From Peptoniphilaceae bacterium AM52-5BH (GTDB taxonomy: Bacteria; Bacillota; Clostridia; Tissierellales; Peptoniphilaceae): 56,712 bases of DNA. Shown piece after piece: positions 34,581 to 43,763 of this stretch (the stretch's first letter is position 1; each line of letters starts with the position of its first letter). The position numbers and the translations under genes are program-made. The notes under the pieces are model-generated. The model saw only the letters and a list, made by a program, of their open reading frames with translations. It was not told the origin of the DNA and ran no database searches. The DNA lies in assembly GCA_027669155.1 (NCBI GenBank), contig JAQEDR010000016.1:1-56712 (forward strand). The letters are read 5' to 3'.

Positions 34581-37025
34581 ATGATAGAAGATAACAATAT
34601 TATTAATGTAGACCTAGAAAAGAAGATGAAGGACTCCTATCTCGAATACTCCATGAGTGTAATCGTATCTAGGGCCCTTCCAGATGTAAGAGATGGTCTA
34701 AAACCAGTTCATAGGAGAATCCTCTACGGGATGGAGGGCTTAGGACTTGATCCAAACAAGCCTACCAGAAAATCCGCCAGGGTAGTCGGTGATGTAATGG
34801 GTAAATATCACCCTCACGGTGATAGTGCCATCTACGATGCCTTGGTAAGACTTGCCCAAGACTTTTCAACCAGATATCCTTTGGCCCAAGGTCAGGGTAA
34901 CTTCGGTTCAATCGACGGAGATGATGCAGCTGCTATGCGTTATACTGAAGTTAGAATGAGCAAGATCGCCAAGGAGATGCTAAGAGATATCAACAAGGAT
35001 ACGGTCGACTTTATGCCAAACTTCGATGAAGAAGAGCTCGAACCAGTTGTCCTTCCTTCAAGATTTCCTAATCTTCTTGTAAATGGATCAAACGGTATAG
35101 CTGTAGGTATGGCTACAAATATGGCCCCTCACAACCTAGGAGAGTCCATAGATGCCTGTATAGCCTATATGAAAGATCCAGAGATTTCTATTGAGGATCT
35201 AAATAAAATAATACCAGGACCAGACTTTCCGACAGGAGCCTATATCCTCGGTAAAGCAGGAATAAAAGATGCTTATACCACAGGACGAGGCAAGGTTAAG
35301 CTTCGTGCTGTTGCCAAAATCGAACCCTTTAAGAAAAATAGGGAAAGAATCATAATTACAGAGATTCCTTATCAAGTAAACAAGTCAAGACTAATAGAAA
35401 AGATAGCAGACCTCGTAAAAGAAAAAAGGATCGACGGCATATCTGACATCAGAGATGAATCAGATAGAAAGGGAATGAGGATTGTAATAGAGATCAAAAG
35501 AGACTCAAATGCAAATATAGTCCTCAATAACCTCTACAAATACACCCAACTTGAGACAACTTTCGGAATAATAAACCTCGCCCTAGTAGACGGTGTGCCT
35601 AAGATTTTAAATCTTAAGGAATTAATCGAATACTATATCGACCACCAAAAGGATGTAGTAACTAGAAGGACAAGCTTTGACCTATCCAAGGCTAAGGCTA
35701 GAAAACACATTGTAGAAGGTCTTATTATTGCTATAGACAATATAGATGAGATAATAAGAATAATCAGATCTTCTTATGATAATGACGAGATTAAGAAAAT
35801 ATTCTTTGAAAAATTCGGCCTTACAGACAAACAATCTCAAGCCATCCTCGATATGCAACTTAAAAGACTATCAGGACTTGAAATTGATAAGTTAAATGCT
35901 GAAAACAAAGAGCTAGAAGAGACTATAGCATATCTTCTTTCTATCCTAAATTCAGAAGAAAACCTCCTCAATCTAATAATCGATGAGATGGAAGAGATAA
36001 AAGAAAAATTCTCTGATGACAGGAGAAGCAAGATTATCCCAGATGAGGGCGAAATCGAGATAGAAGAGCTAATCGAAAAAGAAGATGTCCTCCTTACCCT
36101 AACAAAAGATGGCTACATCAAAAGACTACCTATAGACACCTACAAGGTACAAAACAGGGGTGGCAAGGGCATAGCTGCAGGTAATACCAAAGAGGGAGAC
36201 TTTATCAAGAAGATAAAGACAACTAATACCCACGAGGACCTCTTATTCTTCACTTCCTTCGGTAAGGTCTACTCCCTAAAGACCTACGAAGTCCCAGAAG
36301 GAAGCCGACAATCAAGAGGAATTGCGATTATCAATATCCTAAAGCTCGAATCTGGAGAAAAAATCACAGAAATGATGACTCTATCAGAACTAAACAAGGA
36401 TAGTCAAATAGTTCTACAGACCAAGATGGGTACAATCAAGAAAACTGATGCCGAAAACTTCACCAATATCAGGAAAAATGGAATAATAGCCATCTCCCTA
36501 AAAGAAGACGATAGGCTAATCTCAGTTAGACAAATAGATAAAGAAGAAGAGTTAATTATATCTACTAAAAATGGTATGACCATCCAATTTAACTCAGCCG
36601 ATCTTAGATCTATGGGAAGAATCGCCCAAGGTGTAAGGGCAATCAAGCTCGATAAGGACGATGAAGTTGTATCTATGAATATAAAAGGCGATGAGACCTA
36701 TCTACTTGTCGTAACAGAAAACGCCTACGGCAAGAAGACCTCCTTTAACAATTTCAAAAACCAAAATAGGGGAGGAAAGGGTGTCAAATGCCACAAGGTT
36801 ACAGAAAAAACTGGAAAAATAATAGATACTTTACCAGTTGACCTAGATAATGATATAATGATGGTATCCCTATCAGGTGATATGATAAGATTAAATGTAA
36901 GGGACATATCTATAACAGGCAGAAACACAGTAGGTGTCAAGCTTAAAAACCTTACAGATGAAAATGACAGGATTGTTTCAGTAACTAAGTATAGCACTTT
37001 GGAAGAAGAGGAAGAAGATGTTTAA
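34581..37025 (+). CDS. gyrA: DNA gyrase subunit A
   Basis: The breakage-reunion subunit, 814 aa. The quinolone-determining region is readable: [20 protein letters not shown], with Ser at the position equivalent to E. coli Ser83 and Asp-type neighbours, so wild-type in pattern; the catalytic Tyr lies in [12 protein letters not shown]. The C-terminal pinwheel contains [10 protein letters not shown] and [11 protein letters not shown], the GyrA box. Its stop codon lies inside the start of the STAS gene (8-bp overlap). Confidence 0.97.
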   Translation: MIEDNNIINVDLEKKMKDSYLEYSMSVIVSRALPDVRDGLKPVHRRILYGMEGLGLDPNKPTRKSARVVGDVMGKYHPHGDSAIYDALVRLAQDFSTRYPLAQGQGNFGSIDGDDAAAMRYTEVRMSKIAKEMLRDINKDTVDFMPNFDEEELEPVVLPSRFPNLLVNGSNGIAVGMATNMAPHNLGESIDACIAYMKDPEISIEDLNKIIPGPDFPTGAYILGKAGIKDAYTTGRGKVKLRAVAKIEPFKKNRERIIITEIPYQVNKSRLIEKIADLVKEKRIDGISDIRDESDRKGMRIVIEIKRDSNANIVLNNLYKYTQLETTFGIINLALVDGVPKILNLKELIEYYIDHQKDVVTRRTSFDLSKAKARKHIVEGLIIAIDNIDEIIRIIRSSYDNDEIKKIFFEKFGLTDKQSQAILDMQLKRLSGLEIDKLNAENKELEETIAYLLSILNSEENLLNLIIDEMEEIKEKFSDDRRSKIIPDEGEIEIEELIEKEDVLLTLTKDGYIKRLPIDTYKVQNRGGKGIAAGNTKEGDFIKKIKTTNTHEDLLFFTSFGKVYSLKTYEVPEGSRQSRGIAIINILKLESGEKITEMMTLSELNKDSQIVLQTKMGTIKKTDAENFTNIRKNGIIAISLKEDDRLISVRQIDKEEELIISTKNGMTIQFNSADLRSMGRIAQGVRAIKLDKDDEVVSMNIKGDETYLLVVTENAYGKKTSFNNFKNQNRGGKGVKCHKVTEKTGKIIDTLPVDLDNDIMMVSLSGDMIRLNVRDISITGRNTVGVKLKNLTDENDRIVSVTKYSTLEEEEEDV

Positions 37026-37323
37026 GGCAAATATTACAGACGAAAATGACAAGCTAGTGCTAGATCTTTCTGGAGATCTCGATGTATATTCAGAAGAAGA
37101 ATTCAAATCTCTTATAGAAGATGAAATAGAGACTGTGAACAAAGATATACTAATAGATATCAAAAATCTTGACTATCTTGACTCAACAGGTCTTGGTATG
37201 TTTATGAAAATATACAAGATAAACGAGGAAAGAGGAAAAAAAGTAAAGATAATCAATCCGAAAGAAAATATCTTAAAGCTTTTCAAGATTACAGATCTTA
37301 CAGAAATATTTGAGATGGTGTAA
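37018..37323 (+). CDS. STAS-domain anti-anti-sigma factor (RsbV/SpoIIAA-like)
   Basis: A 101-aa STAS protein. The conserved phosphorylation site is present in [13 protein letters not shown], the serine that partner kinases phosphorylate in SpoIIAA and RsbV. When dephosphorylated such proteins sequester the anti-sigma factor and free the sigma factor. It starts inside gyrA and ends one base before the anti-sigma-like gene, so it is part of a gyrA-linked operon. Function by family and neighbourhood is well supported. Confidence 0.9.
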   Translation: MFKANITDENDKLVLDLSGDLDVYSEEEFKSLIEDEIETVNKDILIDIKNLDYLDSTGLGMFMKIYKINEERGKKVKIINPKENILKLFKITDLTEIFEMV

Positions 37324-37324
37324 T

Positions 37325-37660
37325 ATGGAAAAAATAAGCATTAAAATTCCTGCAAATAGTCTCTATATCAAATCATTGAGGCTCTTTGCAGCAAGCCTTG
37401 CCTCAGACTTGGGCTTTAATATAGAAGAAGTCGAAGATATAAGAGTAGTAGTATCTGAGGCAGTAAATTACAAACTAAACCAAGACGACATCACAATAAA
37501 CTTCTATGCAGAAGAGAAAAATCTCAAGGTAGAAGTCATAGGCAAAGACAGAGAACTCGAGCCAAGGGCCCTTTCCATGAGAGACTTAATCCTAGAAGAA
37601 TTATGTGATGAGCTAACAATCGAAGATGAAAAGATTCTACTAACAATAAGGGCAGAATAA
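37325..37660 (+). CDS. Truncated RsbW/SpoIIAB-like anti-sigma factor
   Basis: A 111-aa GHKL/HATPase-like protein. The N-box is recognisable in VVVSEAVNYKLNQD, but RsbW and SpoIIAB are about 145-160 aa. Here the G1 box is only VIGKDRELEPR, without D-x-G-x-G, and the ATP lid and G2 motif are absent. It probably still binds the downstream sigma factor, but kinase activity is doubtful, so phosphorylation of the STAS partner may need another kinase or be lost (inference). The ATG at 37325 follows the STAS stop and TAATG joins it to the sigma gene. Confidence 0.75.
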   Translation: MEKISIKIPANSLYIKSLRLFAASLASDLGFNIEEVEDIRVVVSEAVNYKLNQDDITINFYAEEKNLKVEVIGKDRELEPRALSMRDLILEELCDELTIEDEKILLTIRAE

Positions 37661-38427
37661 TGTCTAAGTCAAGCAAAAAAGAGCACAAAGAGGCCATTCA
37701 AGAAAAATTCGAAGAGTATTATAAGACTCGCGACATAAAACTTAGAGATGAGCTTATCGAAGAGCATATGTATATAGTCGATATCTTATCCAACAAATAC
37801 GTAGGCAAGGGAATCGAAAAAGACGATCTCTACCAAGTAGCAAGCTTAGGCTTAATATATGCTGTAGAAAGATATGACCCAACCAAGGGCTACGCCTTCT
37901 CATCCTTTGCAACCCCAACCATAATGGGTGAGCTTAAGAGATACTTTAGGGATAAGGGCTGGGTAATTAGGGTTCCTCGTAGGATCCAAAACCTTTACAA
38001 AAAGATCAATACAGCCAAGAAAATCCTCCCTCAAGAACTTCAAAGAACTCCAACTATAAGAGATATAGCTGACTATTTGGGAGAAGACGAGGAGACAATA
38101 CTCGAAACTATGGAAGCAAGCAAGGTCTATACTCCCCAATCCTTGGATATGAAATACCAAGTCCAAAAGGGAGAAAATGCAATCGACTTATCAGATATGA
38201 TTGGAGAAGATGACAAAAACTTCGATTCAATTGAGCTTAAGGATTTGATTGATAAGTCCAAAGAAAGATTAAACGACCTAGAAAAAGAAATCTTAGAACT
38301 TAGATACTACGAAGGAAGAACCCAGGTAGACATAGCAAACACCCTGGACATAAGCCAGATGACAGTATCAAGAATAGAGAAAAAAATATTACAAAAATTC
38401 AGTATAGAATTGGAAAAGATGAAATAA
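37660..38427 (+). CDS. SigB/SigF-subfamily RNA polymerase sigma factor
   Basis: A sigma-70 group 3 factor of 255 aa. Region 2 includes DDLYQVASLGLIYAVERYDPTKGYAFSSFATPTIMGELKRYFRDKGW, region 3 PRRIQNLYKKI, and region 4 EGRTQVDIANTLDISQMTVSRIEKKIL. Sporulation genes are absent from the window, so a general-stress or envelope role, as for SigB of non-sporulators, is more likely than SigF. It is the last gene of the gyrA-linked unit; the stop codon adjoins element copy 3. Confidence 0.9.
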   Translation: MSKSSKKEHKEAIQEKFEEYYKTRDIKLRDELIEEHMYIVDILSNKYVGKGIEKDDLYQVASLGLIYAVERYDPTKGYAFSSFATPTIMGELKRYFRDKGWVIRVPRRIQNLYKKINTAKKILPQELQRTPTIRDIADYLGEDEETILETMEASKVYTPQSLDMKYQVQKGENAIDLSDMIGEDDKNFDSIELKDLIDKSKERLNDLEKEILELRYYEGRTQVDIANTLDISQMTVSRIEKKILQKFSIELEKMK

Positions 38428-38582
38428 GGTGGTTGTTGCAAAACTATGAATAATCATCGTACCATCGTTAGAAGGTTCTCTTAGGAAATTTTCAGTGGTG
38501 CCCGCCGGCTGACGGAGGCAAAATTTCCGTGGAGGTTCTTCTAACGATAACGGTACGATTTATTCATTCTGCAACAGCCACT
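38428..38582. repeat. Long-inverted-repeat intergenic element, copy 3 (short form)
   Basis: A 155-bp version of the element at 18496 and 25306. The arms are almost complete (ATCGTACCATCGTTAGAAG against CTTCTAACGATAACGGTACG, then GGAAATTTT against AAAATTTCC), but the core is reduced to one unit, CCCGCCGGCTGACGGAGGC. It begins right after the sigma-factor stop codon and could act as a hairpin that ends or protects that mRNA. No T-run follows the left arm; TTTTTTT follows the right end. Confidence 0.85.
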
Positions 38583-38595
38583 TTTTTTATTTGCC

Positions 38596-38638
38596 TGTAA
38601 CATATGTTACTGATTATTATTCTCAATAGCTATATAAT
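38596..38638 (+). promoter_or_regulatory. Promoter of the DUF438 gene with FNR/CRP-family palindrome
   Basis: A perfect palindrome GTAACATATGTTAC (38597-38610) is centred at 38603.5. The -10 box TATAAT is at 38633-38638, putting the start point near 38645 and the palindrome at about -41.5, the class II activator position of CRP/FNR regulators. The -35 region is weak, as expected of an activated promoter. The sequence resembles motifs proposed for HcpR-type nitrosative-stress regulators of clostridia. Confidence 0.6.
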
Positions 38639-38667
38639 AAAATCAGTTAGAACATATGGAGGCAATT

Positions 38668-39972
38668 ATGAAAATTGATATAAACAAAACAGTTTTTGAT
38701 TTAATAGAAGAAAAACCAGAACTTAAGGATATACTTACAGAAATAGGCTTTAAGGGATTAGACAATCCAATTTTGCTCAAAAGTATGGGAAAGAAAACAT
38801 CCCTCAAAAGAGGAGCGAATCTTATGGGAATAGAAAATCTAGCAGATAAGATAGAAAACTATGGCTATGAAGTTTGCGACTCTTCACTAGATCCAGAAGT
38901 AAGAAGGAGAAAAGACCTTATCAAATCATATATCACAAGACTTTCTGAAGGCGAGGACCTAGAAAAGGTAAAGAAAGATTTCAAAGAAAACTTCCAAGGA
39001 GTATCCTCAGCAGAAATCATGGATGCGGAAGAAGAACTCCTACAATCTGGAATCGATAAGGACGAAGTAAGAAAACTTTGCGATGTACACTCTGCCCTAT
39101 TTCATGGGATGACCAATAAGGAAAAAAGTGAAAAAGAAAGCGAAGATCCTTTTATCTCTTATATGGAAAAAGAAAATGAAAAGATAAAAGAAATCATAAA
39201 AAGGGCTAAAGAAGACAAAGACTACGATAAGCTAATGGCTATAGGAAGTCACTACAAGAAAAAGGGAGACCTAATTTACCCTCTCCTTAAGGTAAAATAC
39301 AATAAGCCAGGTCCATCAGATGTGATGTGGGCTGTCGATATAGAAATAGCTAAGGCTATTAGAAAGGCTATGAAGAAAAAAGACGAGAAGGCCTTAGAAG
39401 AAGCCATCCAAAGAGCAGAAGAGATGACCTACAAGGAAGACAATATCCTTTATCCCCTATTAGAGGAAAATGTAAAAGTGGAAGACCTAGCCCTACTCCA
39501 CAAGGACTTAAAAGACTACGACCACTCCCTAATTTCCTATGAAGAAATAGAAGATGAGGATAAGAAAAGTATAGAAGAAGATGGCTTTGTCACTTTCAAA
39601 AAAGGCAAATTAAGATATGACCAAATCGAAGCGATCTTTGATACAATGGACCTAGAGCTTACCTTTGTCGATGATAAGGATATAAACACCTACTTCAACG
39701 ATCATGAGGGAAGTAAGGCCTTCAAAAGACCAGAAAGCGCCCTAGGTCGCCCAGTCTACTCCTGCCACCCACCCAAGGCAGAACCTATAGTAAGGGGATT
39801 AATCAAGGACTTCAAAGAAGGTAAAAGAGACGAGTTCAGACTAGTAAGACCTGTGGGAGGTAAGGATACAGCAATTACTTACTATGCTGTAAGAGATAAG
39901 GAAGGAAACTACAAGGGAGTTCTGGAAGTCGTCCAAGACCTAAGCTTCTACAAGGATTATCTTACAAAATAG
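38668..39972 (+). CDS. DUF1858-DUF438-hemerythrin-PAS sensor protein
   Basis: A multidomain cytoplasmic protein of 434 aa. An N-terminal DUF1858-type region (residues 1-60) is followed by DUF438 (about 70-135, RRKDLIKSYITRLSEGEDLEKVKKDFKENF), a hemerythrin-like helical bundle with His and Glu ligands (about 140-285, including GSHYKKKGDLIYPLL and EDNILYPLLEENV), and a PAS-like domain (about 300-430) ending VLEVVQDLSFYKDYL. Proteins of this kind are associated with oxygen or nitric oxide handling. Start chosen at 38668, GGAGG upstream. Monocistronic with its own terminator. Confidence 0.85.
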   Translation: MKIDINKTVFDLIEEKPELKDILTEIGFKGLDNPILLKSMGKKTSLKRGANLMGIENLADKIENYGYEVCDSSLDPEVRRRKDLIKSYITRLSEGEDLEKVKKDFKENFQGVSSAEIMDAEEELLQSGIDKDEVRKLCDVHSALFHGMTNKEKSEKESEDPFISYMEKENEKIKEIIKRAKEDKDYDKLMAIGSHYKKKGDLIYPLLKVKYNKPGPSDVMWAVDIEIAKAIRKAMKKKDEKALEEAIQRAEEMTYKEDNILYPLLEENVKVEDLALLHKDLKDYDHSLISYEEIEDEDKKSIEEDGFVTFKKGKLRYDQIEAIFDTMDLELTFVDDKDINTYFNDHEGSKAFKRPESALGRPVYSCHPPKAEPIVRGLIKDFKEGKRDEFRLVRPVGGKDTAITYYAVRDKEGNYKGVLEVVQDLSFYKDYLTK

Positions 39973-39992
39973 AATAAAACCCGATTTTACTC

Positions 39993-40031
39993 AAATCTCT
40001 CAACTAGTATAAGGCTAAGTGGGAGATTTTT
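39993..40031 (+). terminator. Terminator of the DUF438 gene
   Basis: AAATCTCTCAACT pairs with AAGTGGGAGATTT (one mismatch) around an 11-base loop, followed by T residues. Confidence 0.8.
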
Positions 40032-40119
40032 GTAATTTTAATAATTGATTTAAAAAATAAAATGTAAATAAAAATAACTTTTAAGGGGGTATAGATAGAT
40101 TAAGATAGGAGGGGATTTG

Positions 40120-40419
40120 ATGGAAGTTTTTAATTTATTTGATCGTATAAAGTTTTCTGACCTAGAAGAAGTTGAAGAGGGGATTTTTGAAAATGATAGG
40201 GTCAGGGCCCTTAGGACCATGTCCTTAAACCAAGTGACAGACTTTATGGTTCAAGATGAAGATGAGTTTGTTATTCTTATGGATGGATTTGCTTCAATAG
40301 AAACAGAATCGGAAGTAGTGAGGATGAAGAAGGGAGATTTTCTCTTTATTCCAAAGGGCCTAAGACATAGGGTGATAGATCAGGATAAGGCTATTTGGTT
40401 TTGCCTTTTTGTAAAATAA
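40120..40419 (+). CDS. Cupin-domain protein
   Basis: A small single-domain cupin of 99 aa. The barrel motifs are degenerate: FMVQDEDEFVILMDGFASIE for motif 1 and GDFLFIPKGLRHRVI for motif 2, which keeps the Pro-Gly and one His. With few metal ligands left, an enzyme role is doubtful; a binding or regulatory role is possible. AGGAGGGG precedes the ATG. Convergent with the lipoprotein gene. Function unknown. Confidence 0.75.
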   Translation: MEVFNLFDRIKFSDLEEVEEGIFENDRVRALRTMSLNQVTDFMVQDEDEFVILMDGFASIETESEVVRMKKGDFLFIPKGLRHRVIDQDKAIWFCLFVK

Positions 40420-40441
40420 AAGCCCGAGCTGGGACTCGGGC
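40411..40441 (-). terminator. Terminator between the cupin and lipoprotein genes
   Basis: GCCCGAG CTGGGA CTCGGGC hairpin. The A-rich left flank gives a T-tail on the - strand, so it mainly serves the lipoprotein gene, though it also lies directly behind the cupin stop. Confidence 0.8.
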
Positions 40442-40449
40442 AGGTAAGC

Positions 40450-41409
40450 TTATTCACCAGGATACATTGTAGATGAACCTGGATACATTTTTGCTAGTTC
40501 GTTTATAATTAGACCTATGTCACCGTAGCCTGTTTCTTCTAGGATTTTTTGGCCACGGCTTGCTGCTAAGTCTATGTCTTCGTTTGGTATTTGAGCTACT
40601 ACATCAGGGTCGAATTCATAAAGTTCAACTAGGCTTCTTTTGAATTCATCGTAGTCGCTTTGATTTTCAGAGAATTTCTCTACATTTTGTCCAGAATCTA
40701 CTGCTTTTAGATCACTAGTAGAACTTTCATTTTTGTCGAAATTATTCTTGCCAACTATTTCTATATAGTCATTGTAAAGACCTTCTGGATTCTTGTCATA
40801 GGCTTTCTTGAAGGCTTCCTCAAGTTTCTTATCAGACATTTTGTCTATTTCTGCTTGATCATAGCCGAGATCTGCTATGAATTTTCTCTCATCAGCATAC
40901 TTATCTGTAACTTTGTCAGTGCTTTTTGGCCAGTTGTATAGTTCTTCGATAGAATCTAGTGGGAACTTGTTTGAGTATTCTCTAAAGTCTTTAGCAAGTT
41001 CTTGGAAGAAGAAGTCTTTCACATCCCAATAACCTGTCTTATCACTTGCAGACTTAGCACGTAGATAGTATTCCTTGATATCTTCATCAGTCAACTCATC
41101 TAAGACTTCTGGATCGAATTCTCCGATATCTGTTATATACTTTCTTATATCATCATAGTTGATATTTGCGAGAGCATCCTCCACGTTTTTGTCAGAGCTA
41201 TCGTCCTTTTTCTCTTCCTTCTTATCCTTACTATCTGAATCTTCGTCCTTCTCATCAATTAAGTCTGAGTTTTGATCGCTTTTGTTTTTTTCAGCTAGTG
41301 CGTTTTCTATTGTTTTCTCTGATACATTTCCCTTAGATCCTTCCATGTTTTGGCATGAGCTTAGAGCTAAGACAAGGGCAAATGCTAATAGTATATTTCT
41401 TTTTTTCAT
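40450..41409 (-). CDS. Lipoprotein with three internal repeats, unknown function
   Basis: A 319-aa secreted lipoprotein: signal peptide with lipobox LSSC at residues 16-19, then about 60 residues of Asp/Lys/Ser-rich linker, then three copies of a roughly 55-residue helical unit. The units share a pattern of I/L-x-x-(I/L)-(G/Y)-(E/Y)-F/Y-D-P/Q, then I/V-x-x-(L/M/I)-(T/S/P)-(D/N)-(E/K)-x-(I/L) and a later G-Y/L-x-D. Compare YITDIGEFDPEVLDELTDED, FIADLGYDQAEIDKMSDKK and LVELYEFDPDVVAQIPNED. I do not recognise the family. No sortase or choline motif is present. Monocistronic. Confidence 0.8.
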   Translation of the reverse strand: MKKRNILLAFALVLALSSCQNMEGSKGNVSEKTIENALAEKNKSDQNSDLIDEKDEDSDSKDKKEEKKDDSSDKNVEDALANINYDDIRKYITDIGEFDPEVLDELTDEDIKEYYLRAKSASDKTGYWDVKDFFFQELAKDFREYSNKFPLDSIEELYNWPKSTDKVTDKYADERKFIADLGYDQAEIDKMSDKKLEEAFKKAYDKNPEGLYNDYIEIVGKNNFDKNESSTSDLKAVDSGQNVEKFSENQSDYDEFKRSLVELYEFDPDVVAQIPNEDIDLAASRGQKILEETGYGDIGLIINELAKMYPGSSTMYPGE

Positions 41410-41544
41410 ATATTCCTCCGTTTTTAATATGATACCCTTTTTGCTTATTTTTAATAATTGTACTATTTTTTGGAGAAAAATTTATATATTTTATTAAAAT
41501 CGGAGAAAAATTTCAAAAAATAGAGGAAATTTGTAACCTTTTTG

Positions 41545-41573
41545 TTGCAATTTTGATTAAAATAGTCTATAAT
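41545..41573 (+). promoter_or_regulatory. Promoter of the amidase gene
   Basis: TTGCAA (41545-41550), 17-base spacer, TATAAT (41568-41573), about 95 bp before the start codon. Upstream, GGAGAAAAATTT is directly repeated at about 41472 and 41502. Confidence 0.7.
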
Positions 41574-41666
41574 ATTCTTGAAATACTAAAATACAGGAAA
41601 AAACAGCTAAATACTATAGATTATTTGTAATTAATTTGTAATTAAAACTTTATGGAAGAGGTAGAG

Positions 41667-43448
41667 ATGAAGAATGTAAATAAAACAATACTGTTAGCAT
41701 CAACACTGTTTATATCTCAGGCAATTATGTCAGGAACATATTCATATGCAGAGGAAGATTATAAACTAGATGTTGATGATAGCTTATCACAAGATATAGG
41801 TGAAGATGAAGCTTCGACTAGTGAAGATAATAAAATAGCTACATACGATGACGATAATCTTGATAAAATCCTATCTGACTTAGAAGAGATGGGATATGTT
41901 AATACAAGTAATGAAGAGTCAGAAGCTGTTAATACAGAAGAAAATAATACAGAAGATAAGGCTGGTGAAACTAGCGAAAAGAAACTTGCTCCTGAACAAG
42001 AGATTTCAGTTAAGGAAATTTCTGGTGATAAGGGACCTGCAGATGATAAGGAAGTTAAGGAAGATACTTCAAAGGATATCATCTATTACGATAATTCTAG
42101 TCTTGATGACATATACAATGAAGTTAAAGTCCGTGAATCAAACACTTCTACATCCGATAAGGGAATTTCCACCCAGGATAAATCAACAAATAAGTCAGAT
42201 TGGTATGAGGAAAATTCTAAAGTATACCATAAGGATAGTGAAGGCAACGTAAGCAAGGGTCTTACAGAAATAGAGGGTAAGAAGTATTACTTCGGAGAGG
42301 ACGGAAGTCTCCAAACAAATAAGAAGATCCTAACAAATGATTCCTATTATGAAGCAAGCGATAGGGGAATCCTAAGTCCAAAAGCTAATTCTTGGGTCAA
42401 TGTAAATGGCAAGACATATCGCACTAATGAGAATGGAAAAATCTATAAGGGTGTGACAAAAGTTGGAAACGACTACTATAACTTCAATGACGAAGGAGCT
42501 CTTACAACTAACAAAAAAGAAATAAAAGACGGAAAGCTATATATAACTAATAAAGATGGTAAGATCACAAATCCTAAAAATTCATGGGCTGCAATTGACG
42601 GTAAGACCTACAGAAGTGGAAATGACGGAAAACTTGTCAAGGGAGCTCATACTATAGCCAAATACACCTATGTCTTCGACAGAGATGGTGTTATGGCTCA
42701 AAACAAGGGAATAATGTCTGCTGGTAGGTTCTACAAGACGGACAGTAGGGGTGTTGCTACAAATCCAAAGAACGCTTGGTTTGAATTTAATGGCAACAAA
42801 TACCACACCAATGCCAATGGCTATGTCCAAGAAGGTGTTTGGGAGATAGATGGAAATTATTATTACTTTACATCAAATGGCCTTCAAAAAAACACAGAGG
42901 TAACCCAAAGGGGAGTAACCTACAATGTTGATGGCAATGGTCTTGCAAAGCCAGTAGATAATAACATCAAAGGCTCAAAGAACCTCGATAAGGCAATGGA
43001 GTGGATGTTTACAGCAAGAAGAGCTGGCCTAACATATGATATGCACTGGAAAAATAGAACTTCTGACTGGGCAGCAGACTGCTCATCAGCAGTATATAGG
43101 TCTCTAATCTACGGAGGCTTCCTAAAACAAGGTTCAGCTATAGGAAATACAGAGACACTTTTCCAATTAGGAGCAGCAGGAAAAGTAATGTATGAAATCT
43201 CTGAAAGCGAAATAAGATATGGAGACATATTCGTATCAGGAAGACCTGGTGCAAGTGCGGGAGCTGCTGGCCACACTGGCTTTATCCTAAATAGAGCAAA
43301 TGATACGATAATCCACATGTCTTACGGCCAAAATGGAGTAGCTGTTACTCCTAGAAAAGGCTATATGGGAGATTCCTCTGGTCTACCTGTAAGATACTAC
43401 AGACTTGTTGGAGCAGATTCAGATAGGCTATACGAAAACAAAAAATAA
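41667..43448 (+). CDS. Secreted cell-wall amidase with choline-binding-like repeats
   Basis: A 593-aa exported protein. A signal peptide (residues 1-28, ending SYA) is followed by a disordered acidic segment to about 175, then roughly a dozen 20-residue aromatic/Gly repeats (about 178-420, such as SWVNVNGKTYRTNENGKIYKG) of the cell-wall/choline-binding type. The C-terminal domain (about 430-590) has DWAADCSSAVYRSLIYGG, GDIFVSGRPGASAGAAGHTGFIL and IIHMSYGQNG, the catalytic Cys and His pattern of the Amidase_5/phage-type peptidoglycan amidases. The acidic segment is unusual. It probably trims peptidoglycan at the surface. Confidence 0.88.
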   Translation: MKNVNKTILLASTLFISQAIMSGTYSYAEEDYKLDVDDSLSQDIGEDEASTSEDNKIATYDDDNLDKILSDLEEMGYVNTSNEESEAVNTEENNTEDKAGETSEKKLAPEQEISVKEISGDKGPADDKEVKEDTSKDIIYYDNSSLDDIYNEVKVRESNTSTSDKGISTQDKSTNKSDWYEENSKVYHKDSEGNVSKGLTEIEGKKYYFGEDGSLQTNKKILTNDSYYEASDRGILSPKANSWVNVNGKTYRTNENGKIYKGVTKVGNDYYNFNDEGALTTNKKEIKDGKLYITNKDGKITNPKNSWAAIDGKTYRSGNDGKLVKGAHTIAKYTYVFDRDGVMAQNKGIMSAGRFYKTDSRGVATNPKNAWFEFNGNKYHTNANGYVQEGVWEIDGNYYYFTSNGLQKNTEVTQRGVTYNVDGNGLAKPVDNNIKGSKNLDKAMEWMFTARRAGLTYDMHWKNRTSDWAADCSSAVYRSLIYGGFLKQGSAIGNTETLFQLGAAGKVMYEISESEIRYGDIFVSGRPGASAGAAGHTGFILNRANDTIIHMSYGQNGVAVTPRKGYMGDSSGLPVRYYRLVGADSDRLYENKK

Positions 43449-43454
43449 AATCTA

Positions 43455-43489
43455 AGGAGTTCTACTATATAATTAGTAGGCTCTTTTTT
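43455..43489 (+). terminator. Terminator of the amidase gene
   Basis: GAGTTCTACTA pairs with TAGTAGGCTC around an AT loop, followed by seven T. Confidence 0.8.
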
Positions 43490-43763
43490 ATTTATAAAAT
43501 AATATTTAGAAAAATACAAGATATATTTTTAAATAATGGAGTTTTAGTGCTTTAGATAAACTTTATCGTATAATTGGTGAATAAAATTTACTTTTGAAAT
43601 ATTTTCTTTATTTGGGAAATGTCTTTACAACAATAACTGTTTACAAGAGAGCAGTAAAAATCTGAGAAAGTAAATTAATACTTATACACAAATCTTTGAC
43701 TAAAATGAATAAAAAAGGTAGAGTGTAAACAATTTCATAAAATATCAAATAAGGAAGGTTAGT
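43490..43763 (+). promoter_or_regulatory. oppA1 upstream region with promoter and paired operator-like half-sites
   Basis: AT-rich, no gene. TTGACT (43696-43701), 17 bases, TAGAGT (43719-43724) is the best promoter. TGTTTACA (43638-43645) and its inverse TGTAAACA (43724-43731, over the start point) may be repressor sites; a related CGTTTACA lies at 48649-48656 before oppB. Confidence 0.45.

Noticed and set aside
41667..43448. Sortase anchoring of the amidase
   Set aside because: No LPxTG-type motif or C-terminal membrane span; attachment is through the aromatic repeats.
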